Shown: positions 47,802 to 57,375, numbered from the stretch's first letter. The stretch is 64,000 nt of DNA from Streptosporangium sp. NBC_01756 (GCF_035917975.1 NZ_CP109130.1:3968001-4032000), one strand, 5' to 3'. Notes: generated by a model from the sequence alone, not told the origin. Translations and numbers: made by a program.

Positions 47802-49121
47802 TCAGTCCGTGGTGCCGCCGGCCTCGGTCGCGCTGTCGGCCGCGTTGCCGGTCGGGCTGGTCGGGCTGCCGGCCGCGCTGCCGGTTTCGCTGCCGGTCGG
47901 GCTGGTCGGGCTGCCGGTTTCGCTGCCGGTCGGGCTGGTCGGGCTGCCGGCCGCGTTGCCGGGCGGGCTGTCGGTCGCGCTGTCGGTCGCGCTGTCGGTC
48001 GTGTTGGCGGCCGGGCTGGTCGGGCTGTCGGTCGGAGCCGAGGGAAGGGCCGGGACACCGATCACCCGGTCGATCCAGCGGTCGGGGCTGCTGATCTCGT
48101 CCTGGGTGGGGAGCGTCTCGGGAGAGGTCCAGACCTTGTTGAAGCCGTCCATGCCCACGCGGTCGACGACGGTGCGGACGAAGGCGGACCCCTCGGCGTA
48201 CTGCTTCATCTTGAGGTCGATGCCGAGCAGCTTGCGGACCGTGCGGTCGAGACGGGATCCCCCCTCCCGGCGGTGGTGGAACTTGGCCCGGATGTCGGCG
48301 ACCGAGGGGACCACCGAGGGGCCCACCGCGTCCATGACGTAGTCGCCGTGGCCCTCGACCAGGGTCATCACCGCGGTGATCCGGTCGAGGATCTCCTTCT
48401 GCTCGGGGGTCTGGATCGCGTCGATCAGGTTGCCCTCGCCGCCCCGGACGGCGTCGGCGACCGCGTCGGCGGCCGAGCGGAGCCGGTCCAGCAGCACGGG
48501 CAGATCCATGTCGGAGGCGAGCAGGAACTCGGTCATCTGGGAGCGGACATAGTCACGCAGCCAGGGGACGCCGGTGAACTGCACGCGGTGAGTCTCCTCG
48601 TGCAGGCAGACCCAGAGGCGGAAGTCGCGCGGATGGACGTTGAGCTCCTGCTCGGCGTGCACGATGTTGGGCGCGACCAGGGTGAGGCGGCCGACGGCCG
48701 ACTGGCCCGAGGGGTCGGGCGGCAGGAACAGCTCGTACTGTCCGAGGACGCGGGAGGCGAGGAAGGCCAGCACGGCGCCGACCTCGACCCCGGTGATGCG
48801 TGAGCCCACCGCGGACACGATCGCCGGCGCCTGATCTCTGCGCGCGGCCATCCGCTCGGTCAGCGGCTCCAGGACCACCCGGAAGCCCTCGACATTGGCC
48901 TTGATCCAGCCGGGCCGGTCGACGATGGTGGCGGGTTCCGGAGCGGTCTCGGTGTCGATCCGGGTGAACTCGCGGACATGCCCTTCGGCCTCACGGGAGA
49001 GCTGTCGCAACTCTGCGACGGCCTGCCGGGCCTCCTCTCGGCTCACTTGCGGTCCGGGGCGCACCAGGCGCGTTCCGGTTGTCACGGCGAGATCCCAGTC
49101 GATCACCTGCATACCGTCCAC
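47802..49121 (-). CDS. zinc-dependent metalloprotease family protein with Ser/Thr/Pro repeat tail
   Basis: 439 residues from a GTG at 49121 with AAGGAG ten bases upstream. The HExxH site is [16 protein letters not shown] (~174-178), with the third ligand probably in [14 protein letters not shown]. This belongs to the actinobacterial family annotated as zinc metalloprotease or F420 biosynthesis-associated protein. The last ~85 residues are an irregular tandem of [17 protein letters not shown] and NAAGS units encoded by repetitive DNA. No signal peptide is seen. It sits between dacB and tilS in the same direction, as in relatives. Confidence 0.88.
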   Translation of the reverse strand: MDGMQVIDWDLAVTTGTRLVRPGPQVSREEARQAVAELRQLSREAEGHVREFTRIDTETAPEPATIVDRPGWIKANVEGFRVVLEPLTERMAARRDQAPAIVSAVGSRITGVEVGAVLAFLASRVLGQYELFLPPDPSGQSAVGRLTLVAPNIVHAEQELNVHPRDFRLWVCLHEETHRVQFTGVPWLRDYVRSQMTEFLLASDMDLPVLLDRLRSAADAVADAVRGGEGNLIDAIQTPEQKEILDRITAVMTLVEGHGDYVMDAVGPSVVPSVADIRAKFHHRREGGSRLDRTVRKLLGIDLKMKQYAEGSAFVRTVVDRVGMDGFNKVWTSPETLPTQDEISSPDRWIDRVIGVPALPSAPTDSPTSPAANTTDSATDSATDSPPGNAAGSPTSPTGSETGSPTSPTGSETGSAAGSPTSPTGNAADSATEAGGTTD

Positions 49122-49164
49122 CGTACGTGCTCTCCTTCCGAGTCGCGCGCTCCGAGCACGCCGA

Positions 49165-50547
49165 TCAGCTCGCGGCGACGACGGCGGCGAGCCTGTCGAG
49201 GGCCGCCTCCGCCTTCCCCCAGCCGGGTGGGACGTCGTCGGCCATGAAAGCGAACGTGACCAGTCGGCCGTCCTGCGTGGCCGTCAGGCCGGCCAGCGTG
49301 CTGACCCCGTTGAGGGTGCCGGTCTTGGCGCGGATCAGGCCGTGGACCGCGTCGTCCTTGCCGAACCGGTGGCCCAGGGTGCCGGTGAACCCGGCGATGG
49401 GCATGCCGGTGACGATCGGGTGCAGGGCGGGGTTCGCCGGGGAGGCCGCCACCGCCAGCAGCCGGGCCAGGCCCGCGGGGGTGATGCGGTTCTTGGGCGA
49501 CAGGCCGCTGCCGTCGAAGACCTGCACGCCCTGACCCGCCTTCAGCCGCGTCAGCACCTGACGGACGGCCGCGGCGGCCCCGTCGAAGGAGGCGGGCTTG
49601 CCCTCCTTGACGGCCACCTGCCTGGCCAGGGCCTCCGCCATGTCGTTGTCGCTCAGGGTCAGCGTCCGCTCGGCCAGGGCGTAGACGGGTGCGGATTCGA
49701 CCCGGGCGATCTCCCGGGCGGTGGCGGGCGCCCTGAACCGGCCGCCCGACTTGGAGACCGTCACGCCGTACTTCGACAGCAGCGAGACGAAGGCGTTGTA
49801 CGCGGTGCGGGAGGGGTCGGCGACCCGCTGGCGGCTGTCGGGGGCGACCCTGCCCTCGTCGACCGTGAGCGCCGTGATGGGGGCGGCCTCACCGTCGGGC
49901 ACGTAGTTGGGCTTCCACGTCGAGGAGATAGCCGGCCCGGTGTAAAGGCTGTCGTCGTAGGTCACCGTGACCTTGGTGGTCCCGGCGGCCTTCAGAGCCC
50001 TGGCCGTCCGCAGGGCGAGGGAGGCGAGCGAGGCCGGCTGGGGGTAGGCGGGGACCGCGGACGGCTTGCGGGCCGTCAGGGTGGGGTCGCCCCCGCCGAC
50101 CAGGACGATCGAGCCGGGCGCGGACCCCTGGACCACGCGGGTGCGGAGCCGGGTGTCCGGCCCCAGGGAGGCGAGCGCGGCGACCGTGGTGGCGATCTTG
50201 GTGGTGGAGGCCGGGGTGATGCCGTCGTCCGCGCCGCTGCCGAACAGCACGGCGCCGGTCGCCGCGTCGATGACCGCCGCGCCGACGTGCCCGCCCAGTG
50301 CGGGGTCCCCCAACGCCTCGGTGAGCCTCCCGGCCAAAGTACCCTTGGCGGGGAGAGGTCCGTTCCCCCCCGCGACCAGCACCGGACCCGCGGTGACGAC
50401 CGGGACGGGAGGCGGCTCCGCCGGAGCGGCCGATCCGGGCGCCTTCTCCACCAGCAGATCGCTGGTGAGGAGGTGGACCCCGGCCGCGACGACGAAAAGT
50501 TGCAGCAAGACGAGAGTGACCAAGGCCACCCACCGCTCGCGCAGCAT
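49165..50547 (-). CDS. dacB: D-alanyl-D-alanine carboxypeptidase/endopeptidase (PBP4, S13)
   Basis: 460 residues. A signal anchor ([20 protein letters not shown]) is followed by a proline-rich linker. The three penicillin-binding motifs are present: SxxK in [10 protein letters not shown] (~114), SxN in [11 protein letters not shown] and KTG in [14 protein letters not shown]. It trims or cuts cross-links in peptidoglycan outside the membrane. It diverges from ppa, an arrangement common in actinobacteria. Confidence 0.95.
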   Translation of the reverse strand: MLRERWVALVTLVLLQLFVVAAGVHLLTSDLLVEKAPGSAAPAEPPPVPVVTAGPVLVAGGNGPLPAKGTLAGRLTEALGDPALGGHVGAAVIDAATGAVLFGSGADDGITPASTTKIATTVAALASLGPDTRLRTRVVQGSAPGSIVLVGGGDPTLTARKPSAVPAYPQPASLASLALRTARALKAAGTTKVTVTYDDSLYTGPAISSTWKPNYVPDGEAAPITALTVDEGRVAPDSRQRVADPSRTAYNAFVSLLSKYGVTVSKSGGRFRAPATAREIARVESAPVYALAERTLTLSDNDMAEALARQVAVKEGKPASFDGAAAAVRQVLTRLKAGQGVQVFDGSGLSPKNRITPAGLARLLAVAASPANPALHPIVTGMPIAGFTGTLGHRFGKDDAVHGLIRAKTGTLNGVSTLAGLTATQDGRLVTFAFMADDVPPGWGKAEAALDRLAAVVAAS

Positions 50548-50652
50548 GACGTCGCCGACCTTTCATCAATCGGTATTTCAACAGGTATTAACGCTTACGA
50601 GACACTAACGCCCAGCCGGGGGTCCCCGGAGGGGTTGAGCGGAGGAACAGCG

Positions 50653-51141
50653 GTGGAGTTCGACGTTCTCGTTGAGATTCCCAAGGGGCAACGGAACAAG
50701 TATGAGGTGGACCACGAGAGCGGCCGGATCAGGCTTGACCGGATGCTCTTCACGTCCACGCAGTACCCCGCCGACTACGGCTTCATCGAGAACACCCTCG
50801 GTGAGGACGGCGACCCCCTCGACGCCCTGGTGCTGCTCCAGGAGCCGACCTTCCCCGGTTGCCTGATCAAGTGCCGCGCCGTCGGCATGTTCCGCATGAC
50901 CGACGAGAAGGGTGGCGACGACAAGGTCCTGTGTGTCCCCGCCACGGACCCCCGGATGGAGCACATTCGCGACATCCACCACGTGGCGGAGTTCGACCGC
51001 CTGGAGATCCAGCACTTCTTCGAGGTCTACAAGGACCTGGAGCCCGGCAAGTCCGTCGAGGGCGCCAACTGGGTGGGCCGGATCGAGGCCGAGGAGGAGA
51101 TCGTCCGCTCCGTCGAGCGTGCCAAGGAGCACGAGCACTGA
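50653..51141 (+). CDS. ppa: inorganic pyrophosphatase, family I
   Basis: 162 residues from the GTG at 50653, with GGAGGAA eight bases upstream. [31 protein letters not shown] and the metal-binding [19 protein letters not shown] identify it. It hydrolyses pyrophosphate released in biosynthesis. It stands alone, divergent from dacB and convergent with the NlpC/P60 gene, whose stop is three bases away. Confidence 0.97.
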   Translation: MEFDVLVEIPKGQRNKYEVDHESGRIRLDRMLFTSTQYPADYGFIENTLGEDGDPLDALVLLQEPTFPGCLIKCRAVGMFRMTDEKGGDDKVLCVPATDPRMEHIRDIHHVAEFDRLEIQHFFEVYKDLEPGKSVEGANWVGRIEAEEEIVRSVERAKEHEH

Positions 51142-51144
51142 GCC

Positions 51145-52590
51145 TCACGTCGGACGGGTCGCACCGATGAGGTCTCCGCGCCATATCGGCGCGACCCGCA
51201 CCACGTCCCCGGTCTGCGGAGCGTGCACCATCAGCCCCCTGCCGATGTAGATCCCCACATGGGTGATGTCACCCGGGCTGCGGGCACCCGTGCCGAAGAA
51301 CAGCAGGTCTCCGCGACGGAGCCGGGTGATCTGCACGTGCTGCCCGGAGGTCCACTGGGTGCCCGTCCAGTGGTCGATCCTGACCCCGGCCCGGGCCCAG
51401 GCCTGCATGGTCAGCCCCGAACAGTCGTAGCCGAGCGGCCCGGTGGCCGCCCACACGTAGGGCTTGTCGAGCTGGGTGAGCGCCCAGTCGGCGGCGATGT
51501 CGCCCCGGGCGGCCTGCCAGGTCGACCCGGCCTGCCTGCGAGCCGCCACGAACCTGGCCCTCTTCCTCGCGACCGCCGAACTCCGCCGATTCCCCATCCG
51601 GGCGCGCTGGCGGGCGATCCTGGACCACTTGTGTACGGCCTGCCGCCTGCCGGCGAGCCGGTCGGCGGCGCTCGTGTCCGCCCTCACCCGCCGCTCCAGC
51701 CGCGCCTTCTCCGCGACGATCCGCTTGATCTCCGCGGTCTGCCCGGCCACGGCCTCCTTGGCCGCCCGCTCCGCGGTGGCCGCCCGCTCCGCCGCTTCCC
51801 GCTGCGCGGCGTAGGCGGCCTCCGCGTGGAGCCGCCGGGCCTGCAAAATATCCATCGCGGCCTGGACAGGAGCACTCACCTTGACGTCCATCGCGGCCTG
51901 GACGGGGGAACCCGCCTTGACGTCCATCGCGGTCTGGACGGGGGGACTCATCATGACCGCCTGCGCGGCGCCCACCGCGACACCCCGCGCGAGGACGCCC
52001 GGCGCCGTCCGGGCGGAGCCTGCGGCCGTCTCTCCGTCGTGGAAGAGCGTGCCGCCGGTGGTCTGGAGTGGAATCGCGGCCGCGCCGCCGGTGGTCTGGA
52101 GTGGAATCGCGGCCGCACCATCGGCGGCCTGGAACGGAATCGCGGCCGCACCATCGGCGGCCTGGAACGGGATCACGGTGGCCCGGCCGCCCGGCTGGAG
52201 CGGGATCGCGGTGGCCCCGCCGCCCGGGGTGGCGAACGCCACCAGCCGACGGGTCTCCGCCGTCCCGGTTGCGGGGATCGACTCCCTCGCCTTCCGGAGA
52301 AGCTCCTCAGCCCGGGCCGCCTTGATCCGTTCGCGGTTGTACACCTCGACCAGTTTCCTGGCCTCGCCGGTCAGCTTCCCGAGCGTGGTCCGCGCCTTCG
52401 CCAGCAGGGCCGTGGTCTCGCCCAACTGTTTACCCCGCTCGACGGCTTTTGACCGGGCTCTGGCGACCTCCTCGCGCGAGGGGCCCAGCCGGTCCCGCAT
52501 GGCGACCGCCGGGGCGGCCACTCCGGTGACCAGGCAGCAGACCAGGCCCACCACCACCCCGGTGCGACCGCACCTTTCCACGGACTGCAT
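51145..52590 (-). CDS. NlpC/P60 wall peptidase with internal repeats
   Basis: 481 residues from the ATG at 52590 (GGGAGG seven bases upstream). A signal peptide (VVVGLVCCLVTGVAAPAVAM) is followed by coiled coil, then two repeat blocks: AIPLQTTGGA / VIPFQAADGA units (~120-180) and SPVQAAMDVK units (~215-250), then more coiled coil and the NlpC/P60 domain with catalytic Cys in YDCSGLTMQAW (~388), His in DITHVGIYIGR and VHAPQTG. The catalytic part closely resembles the riboswitch-controlled enzyme at 19274-20320. No riboswitch was found upstream here. Confidence 0.92.
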   Translation of the reverse strand: MQSVERCGRTGVVVGLVCCLVTGVAAPAVAMRDRLGPSREEVARARSKAVERGKQLGETTALLAKARTTLGKLTGEARKLVEVYNRERIKAARAEELLRKARESIPATGTAETRRLVAFATPGGGATAIPLQPGGRATVIPFQAADGAAAIPFQAADGAAAIPLQTTGGAAAIPLQTTGGTLFHDGETAAGSARTAPGVLARGVAVGAAQAVMMSPPVQTAMDVKAGSPVQAAMDVKVSAPVQAAMDILQARRLHAEAAYAAQREAAERAATAERAAKEAVAGQTAEIKRIVAEKARLERRVRADTSAADRLAGRRQAVHKWSRIARQRARMGNRRSSAVARKRARFVAARRQAGSTWQAARGDIAADWALTQLDKPYVWAATGPLGYDCSGLTMQAWARAGVRIDHWTGTQWTSGQHVQITRLRRGDLLFFGTGARSPGDITHVGIYIGRGLMVHAPQTGDVVRVAPIWRGDLIGATRPT

Positions 52591-52812
52591 TCCATTGCCT
52601 CCCGAACCATCACATGTCACTGCATGTCATTCTGTGACGAATGATCTAACTCAGGATTCCCCTTAGTCACTCTTCGCACACATGTAACTCACATAACGTG
52701 ATCAGTACAGGTGAGGGCAGCTTTAGGCCATGCCTCCGTATCCGGGCACGACCGATGCGCGGCCTCCACGGCGGATGCGGTGGCCGCGGGCACAGTGACG
52801 AGCCCTTCGCAA

Positions 52813-52905
52813 GGCACCCGTGGGAGGTGCGACCACGGCAGGACACCGGCGGGAAGGGCGGGCGCCGCAGGGCACCCGCGGAAGATGCGGCTACGGCCGG
52901 ACGGG
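52813..52905. repeat. two imperfect 58-bp direct repeats in an intergenic region
   Basis: GGCACCCGTGGGAGGTGCGA at 52813 recurs as GGCACCCGCGGAAGATGCGG at 52871 and continues in parallel for ~30 bases. The second copy runs into the end of the lipoprotein gene. The 300-base gap 52591-52890 also holds the promoter of the NlpC/P60 gene; nothing coding is seen. Confidence 0.5.
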
Positions 52906-53691
52906 ACCGGCCGCCACGGACTGGCTGCCCCGGTCCTTGGCGAACGGAGCCGTGGTCGGCTTGACCGTGCGCTCCTGGACGATGCCCCCGAGGGCCAGTT
53001 CCTCGTAGGGACGGCTGCTCGACCCCCAGGTGCGCGCGACCAGGTCGGCCTTGGCGATCTTCTTGGCGTCCGGCACGCTCTCGATGTTCATGATGAAGCG
53101 GCGCTTGCCCCCCACCCGGACGTCGTCCACGAACGTGCTCCCACCCCCGAGCAACTTCCCGCTCTTGTCCCGCAGCAGCGCGGTGACCGCGAGGCTGCTG
53201 GCCGGCAGCCGGTACGGCGTGCCGACGTACCCGGTGATCAGGTAACTGTCGCTCTTACCCTCGGTCAGCACGTCCGAGATGGGGAACGGGGCGAAGGCCG
53301 AGACGATCCGGCCGGCCAGGCGCCACTCGGCCGGGCGGTACTGGATGCTCACCTTGGCCGGCTTCTCGGTGGCGACCACCTGGCCGGTGAAGGAGAGCGA
53401 GCCGGCGGGCGGCACGGCGTCCAGCGGCTGTTCCATCCGGACGACCTCCTTGCCGTTGGCGTCCTTGGCGGTCACCGTGGCCACCACGTGCTCGCCGAAG
53501 TGCCACGGGTTGCTGTTGGACAGCACCCCCGCCCAGTTCACCACATATCCGTCATTTCCCTTGAGAATGGAGGATGCCTCCTCCACGACCGAGAGCGGCT
53601 TGAGCGCGGCGACCTGCTCCTGCTCGGGGCTGGAGCATCCAGCGAGGAGGAGCAGGGCGAGAACGCCGACGATTCGGGTGCTGTACGTCAC
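52891..53691 (-). CDS. putative lipoprotein of unknown function
   Basis: 266 residues. The signal ends in a good lipobox (VLALLLLAGCSS), so the mature protein would be attached to the outer face of the membrane. The body is beta-rich with an Ig-like feel (HVVATVTAKDANGKEVVRME, FTGQVVATEKPAKVSIQYR), a pattern of FxxG/TxxK strands seen in FxLYD-type domains. No catalytic motif is visible. It lies between the ABC-F gene and the NlpC/P60 gene, all leftward but with gaps. Confidence 0.8.
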   Translation of the reverse strand: MTYSTRIVGVLALLLLAGCSSPEQEQVAALKPLSVVEEASSILKGNDGYVVNWAGVLSNSNPWHFGEHVVATVTAKDANGKEVVRMEQPLDAVPPAGSLSFTGQVVATEKPAKVSIQYRPAEWRLAGRIVSAFAPFPISDVLTEGKSDSYLITGYVGTPYRLPASSLAVTALLRDKSGKLLGGGSTFVDDVRVGGKRRFIMNIESVPDAKKIAKADLVARTWGSSSRPYEELALGGIVQERTVKPTTAPFAKDRGSQSVAAGPVRP

Positions 53692-53754
53692 CTAGTGGTG
53701 ATAACCCGTGAACGCGACCCTCTCCAGCGGACACGCCCAGGTCGGGCGGACTCT

Positions 53755-55365
53755 TTAACGCACCCGGGCCACCCTGGCCTCGTCCCAGACCGGTTCGGGC
53801 GATTCGTACACTTTTCCATCCGCACCGAAAACGAGATAGCGGTCGAAGTCGTCGGCGAACCAGCGGTCGTGGGTGACCGCGACCACGGTGCCGTCGAAGG
53901 CGTTGAGCCCCTCCTGCAGCGCTTCGGCACTGGCCAGGTCGAGGTTGTCGGTCGGCTCGTCCAGCAGGAGCAGCGTGGTGCCGGACAGTTCGAGCAGCAG
54001 GATCTGCAGCCGCGCCTGCTGACCGCCGGACAGCGTCTCGAACCGCTGCTCGGCGATGGTCCCGGCCAGCTCGTAGCGGGAGAGCGCCTTCATCGCCTCG
54101 TTCTTCAGCCGGGCGTGCTCGGTCATGACGATCTCACAGGGCGTCCGGCCGACGAGCTCGGGGCGGGCGTGGGTCTGCGCGAAGTGACCGGGGACGACCC
54201 GGGAGCCGAGCCGGCACACGCCGGTGTGCCGGACGTCCTCCCCGGCGACCAGGCGCAGGAAGTGCGACTTGCCGGAGCCGTTGGAGCCCAGCACCGCGAC
54301 TCGCTCGCCGTACCAGATCTCCAGGTCGAACGGCTTCATGAGCCCGGTGAGCTCCAGCCCCTCGCAGATCACCGCGCGCTTGGCGGTCCGGCCGCCCTTG
54401 AGCCGCATGTTGATGAACTGCTCCTTGGGCGCCGCCTCCGGCGGTCCGGCCTCCTCGAACCTGCGCAGCCGGGTCTGGGCCGAGTGGTAGGCGGCGGCCA
54501 TGGTGTCCATGTACTTGGCCTTCTGCTTGAGCATGAGGACCAGTCGCTTGATCTTGGCGTGCTCCTCGTCCCAGCGTTTCTTCAGCTCGTCGAGGCGCTC
54601 GTTGCGGTCCCTGCGGGCCTGGGCGTAGGTGGTGAACCCCCCGCCGTGGATCCAGACGCTGCCCGACTCGACGGTGACGATCCGGTCGGCCGCGTTGGCC
54701 AGCAGCTGCCGGTCGTGGCTGACCAGCACCACCGTCTTGGGCGTCTCACGCAGTGCCTGCTCCAGCCAGAGCTTGCCCGGCACGTCCAGGTAGTTGTCCG
54801 GCTCGTCCAGCAGCAGTGTCTGGTCCGGCCCCCGCAGCAGCGCCTCCAGCACCAGCCGCTTCTGCTCACCGCCCGACAGCGTGTTGACCTCACGGTATTT
54901 GCAGTCGTCGTACGGCATGCCGAGCGCGGCCATCGTGCAGGTGTCCCAGAGCACCTCGATGTCGTAGCCGCCCGCGTCGGTGTAGTCGGTGATGGCCTGC
55001 GCGTAGCGCATCTGGGCCTTCTCGTCCTCGCGCTCCATCATCACGAGCTCGGCGGCGTCGAGCCGTTCGGCCGCCTGCCGTACACGCTCGGGGGCGACGC
55101 CGACCAGCAGGTCGTGCACCGTCCGCCCGTCGCGGATGCTGCCGATGAACTGGCGCATGATCCCCAGTCCGCCGGAGCTGGCGACGCTCCCGTCGACCGG
55201 CTGCAGGTCCCCCGCGATCAGCCGCATCAGCGTCGTCTTGCCCGCTCCGTTGGGCCCGACGAGCGCGGCCTTGACACCCTCGCCGATCCGGAAGGACACG
55301 TCGTCCAGCAACGGCCGCCCATCCGGCAGTACGTATGTCAGATGCCCGACCTCAACGTGCGCCAC
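53755..55365 (-). CDS. ABC-F family ATPase
   Basis: 536 residues from the GTG at 55365, with AAGGGA upstream. Two ABC modules in one chain: Walker A GPNGAGKTT and signature LSGGEQKRL in the first, GSNGSGKSH and LSGGQQARL in the second, with a charged linker (ELKKRWDEEHAKIKRLVLML) between. There is no membrane domain. ABC-F proteins act on ribosomes, either as translation factors or antibiotic-resistance proteins; which applies here is not evident. The first ~11 codons are partly duplicated at 56312-56344. Confidence 0.92.
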   Translation of the reverse strand: MAHVEVGHLTYVLPDGRPLLDDVSFRIGEGVKAALVGPNGAGKTTLMRLIAGDLQPVDGSVASSGGLGIMRQFIGSIRDGRTVHDLLVGVAPERVRQAAERLDAAELVMMEREDEKAQMRYAQAITDYTDAGGYDIEVLWDTCTMAALGMPYDDCKYREVNTLSGGEQKRLVLEALLRGPDQTLLLDEPDNYLDVPGKLWLEQALRETPKTVVLVSHDRQLLANAADRIVTVESGSVWIHGGGFTTYAQARRDRNERLDELKKRWDEEHAKIKRLVLMLKQKAKYMDTMAAAYHSAQTRLRRFEEAGPPEAAPKEQFINMRLKGGRTAKRAVICEGLELTGLMKPFDLEIWYGERVAVLGSNGSGKSHFLRLVAGEDVRHTGVCRLGSRVVPGHFAQTHARPELVGRTPCEIVMTEHARLKNEAMKALSRYELAGTIAEQRFETLSGGQQARLQILLLELSGTTLLLLDEPTDNLDLASAEALQEGLNAFDGTVVAVTHDRWFADDFDRYLVFGADGKVYESPEPVWDEARVARVR

Positions 55366-55375
55366 CGCGATTCCC
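55343..55375. repeat. 33-bp direct repeat, left copy (ABC-F 5' end)
   Basis: The bases spanning the ABC-F start codon and its first codons recur at 56312-56344 in the same orientation with two mismatches in 33. The pair brackets the toxin-antitoxin module. Confidence 0.85.
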
Positions 55376-55522
55376 TTCTTAGGTCCTCGCGCAGGGTACC
55401 CGCGAACCGGTCTCCCGGACATTTCGATTTCCGCCGTCACAGCGCCGCACGACCACACCGGACCCGAGCCCGTGATCGACAAGGCGCCGGCTGCACGATC
55501 CGACCTCGGTGACCGGGTGAGG

Positions 55523-55963
55523 TCAGATCTCTCCCACGCCTCGGAGTAGTTCGGTCTTCACCACACCTTCGACCGCGTGACGGAGCTTGGCATCCGTCGT
55601 GAGCAGGGGGACTCCACAATCGAGTGCCAACGGGGCGAAGACGGCGTCGTACATGCGCAACGTCAGCCGTACGGCCAGCCCGGCAGCCCGCTCCAGATGG
55701 TCGGCACCGATCGGATGAACCGTCACACCGAGATCGTCGATGACGCGTACGGCCATTGCGAACTCCTCCGCCGTCAGGCGGCCCGCCAGAAGCCCCTTCT
55801 TCCGCAGCACCCCGGCCACCTCGATCCGGGCGAAGTCCGCCGTCTCCAACCCGACGAGATCGTCCAGGAAGGCCTCCTGGATCTCGCGGGCATGCTCGAA
55901 CCCAGGTTGATCGACGAACCAACGCAAAAAGACACCGGTGTCGACGACGTAGGCGTCAGCCAC
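55523..55963 (-). CDS. PIN domain toxin (VapC-like)
   Basis: 146 residues from the GTG at 55963. The PIN acidic residues are found in AYVVDTGVFLRWF, the middle Glu in ARIEVAGVLRKKG, and Asp in TLRMYDAVFAPLAL and LLTTDAKLRH. It would be a Mg-dependent RNase. It overlaps the upstream small gene by eight bases, the classic antitoxin-toxin layout. Confidence 0.9.
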   Translation of the reverse strand: MADAYVVDTGVFLRWFVDQPGFEHAREIQEAFLDDLVGLETADFARIEVAGVLRKKGLLAGRLTAEEFAMAVRVIDDLGVTVHPIGADHLERAAGLAVRLTLRMYDAVFAPLALDCGVPLLTTDAKLRHAVEGVVKTELLRGVGEI

Positions 55964-56168
55964 GTGGCTCGTCCCGGAGCCGGTCCAACTCCTCGTCCAC
56001 CCCGGTCACCCCTCGCATCTGGTTACGGATGCCTTCCAGAGCCACCGCGGCCTTCTCACGCCGACGGGATGACGACACGTTCTCCCTGACGAGCGCGAGC
56101 ACCGGCAACACCCGGCTCTCCGGCAACTCGTCCACCAGCAGATGGAGTTCCTCCCGCATCGCGCCCAT
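55956..56168 (-). CDS. VapB-like antitoxin
   Basis: About 70 residues from the ATG at 56168 (an ATG at 56159 is close by; no ribosome site, so perhaps leaderless). MREELHLLVDELPESRVLPVLALVRENV is a helical pattern common in actinobacterial PIN-partner antitoxins; the tail is charged and probably binds the toxin (GVDEELDRLRDEPRG). Its stop overlaps the toxin start. Confidence 0.82.
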   Translation of the reverse strand: MGAMREELHLLVDELPESRVLPVLALVRENVSSSRRREKAAVALEGIRNQMRGVTGVDEELDRLRDEPRG

Positions 56169-56311
56169 AACCGCAGGGTACGACCCTGTTCCGGCCGAAC
56201 GCGGGATTACCGCCACCGGGCAGGCTCGGCTTTCTCGGTCGTGAAGGACGAAACCCGTATCGGGCTGATCAAATCACTGGAGTTCATGGGGGTCATAGGT
56301 TGCAAGTGGGC

Positions 56312-56344
56312 TGCCCGACCTTTACGTGCGCCACCGCGATTCCC
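56312..56344. repeat. 33-bp direct repeat, right copy
   Basis: Second copy of the ABC-F 5' end. Read leftward it encodes VAHVKVGQP before diverging, so it is a relic of that gene start. The DNA between the two copies is 936 bases and holds little beyond the PIN toxin-antitoxin pair. Confidence 0.85.
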
Positions 56345-56732
56345 CTCCAAAGGTCTCCTCATCGAAGGCCGTCACGAGAAAGGACTCACCTGTTCCGGCA
56401 AGCTCCTCCTGTGCGAAAGGCTAGACCTCAAGGATTCCCGCGCGCCCGGCAAGCGACTCGCTCAACGACGGCGTGGACAGAAACCTCGTGGAACCCGCCA
56501 GAACGAACTGCCCTCGCTCGGTCCTCCGATCGACCTCCGCCTTGATCGCCAGGATCAGGTCGTCTCCCCCTCGCCGAATCTCGTCGATCATCATCGGGCG
56601 CGCCCCGTCGGCGATGAAGACAGCGGGATGGAACGTCAACCTTGCCTTTGGTGCCGTGGCCAGGGCGCGGTGCCCTCCCGTCCTGCGGTCGTACGCCACG
56701 AGCGGGCGAGCGTGCACGATTCCGAGTGGCAT
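56322..56732 (-). pseudogene. AAA-ATPase (DUF4143-type) remnant with a nonsense codon
   Basis: The frame from 56732 reads MMIDEIRRGGDDLILAIKAEVD, then GQFVLAGSTRFLSTPSLSESLAGRAGILEV, the Walker B/sensor region of AAA proteins with a C-terminal DUF4143 domain. A TAG at 56421-56423 stands where relatives have Trp (EVWPF...); the same frame then continues PFAQEELAGTGESFLVTAF to a TAA at 56322. The N-terminal Walker A part and the C-terminal half are missing, so it is a dead fragment. Its lost end runs into the 33-bp ABC-F repeat. Confidence 0.8.
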
Positions 56733-56735
56733 GAT

Positions 56736-56758
56736 TACTTAAAGTAGCAAGTTTGCTA
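56736..56758 (+). promoter_or_regulatory. AT-rich double dyad upstream of the HTH-nucleotidyltransferase pseudogene
   Basis: TACTTAAAGTA (56736-56746) is a perfect palindrome and overlaps TAGCAA-GT-TTGCTA (56745-56758). The AT-richness and place, 24 bases before the ATG, suggest a promoter with an operator for the winged-helix domain of the downstream gene. Confidence 0.5.
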
Positions 56759-56781
56759 TAGGTGCACAGTAGTATGCGGGT

Positions 56782-57375
56782 ATGAGGGCCACTCCTCCCT
56801 TGCTGCTACCGCTGCTCCGCTCCAACACCGTCGGCGAGCTGTCCGCCTGGCTGTACCTCCATCCGGAGATGGGAATACTCGACGACCGACCTCGCCGCCC
56901 GGACGGGCGCGTCCCATTCGACGGTGAGTCGTGAGGCGGACCGGTTCGCCGCCGCCGGGCTGACCAAGGAGAGACGGCACGGCAACCTCCGCCTCATCCG
57001 CGCCGACACCGACAGCTCGTCGCGAAACCACTCACCGATCTGCTGGCCGTGACCTTCGGACCGGCCGCCGTCCTGCCACCATTTCTCCAACGGATCGCCG
57101 GCATCGACGAGGCGTACGTCTACGATTCGTGGGCCGCCCGATATGCGAACCAGTCCGGGCCGCCGCCCCGCGACATCGACGTCCTCGTCGTGGGATCCGC
57201 GGACGATGACGAGCTCTACGACGCGGCACGGGAGGCTGAACGAGTCCTTGGCCGCGAGGTGAACATCAACCGGATCTCGCCGACATCATGGACCGCCGAT
57301 CCGGGCGACCCGTTCGTGGCATCTCTGCGGAGCAAGCCGCTCCACCCCCTGATTCAGAAACGGGACACCCTATGA
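56782..57375 (+). pseudogene. winged-helix/nucleotidyltransferase gene broken by two frameshifts
   Basis: From the ATG at 56782 the product starts TPPLLLPLLRSNTVGELSAWLYLHPE. At ~56872 the homologous reading moves to another frame (EYSTTDLAARTGASHSTVSR, a winged-helix) and at ~57012 back to the first (LVAKPLTDLLAVTFGPAAVL, then AYVYDSWAARYANQ and RDIDVLVVG). The two shifts compensate. The nucleotidyltransferase GS motif is also altered: YDSW replaces the usual FGSW. Related intact proteins combine an HTH with a MNT-like domain, as in some antitoxins. Sequencing error cannot be excluded, but the motif change argues for decay. Confidence 0.75.

Noticed and set aside
52711-55512. 933-codon + strand open frame
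   Set aside because: It mirrors the lipoprotein and ABC-F genes, which have clear motifs on the minus strand.
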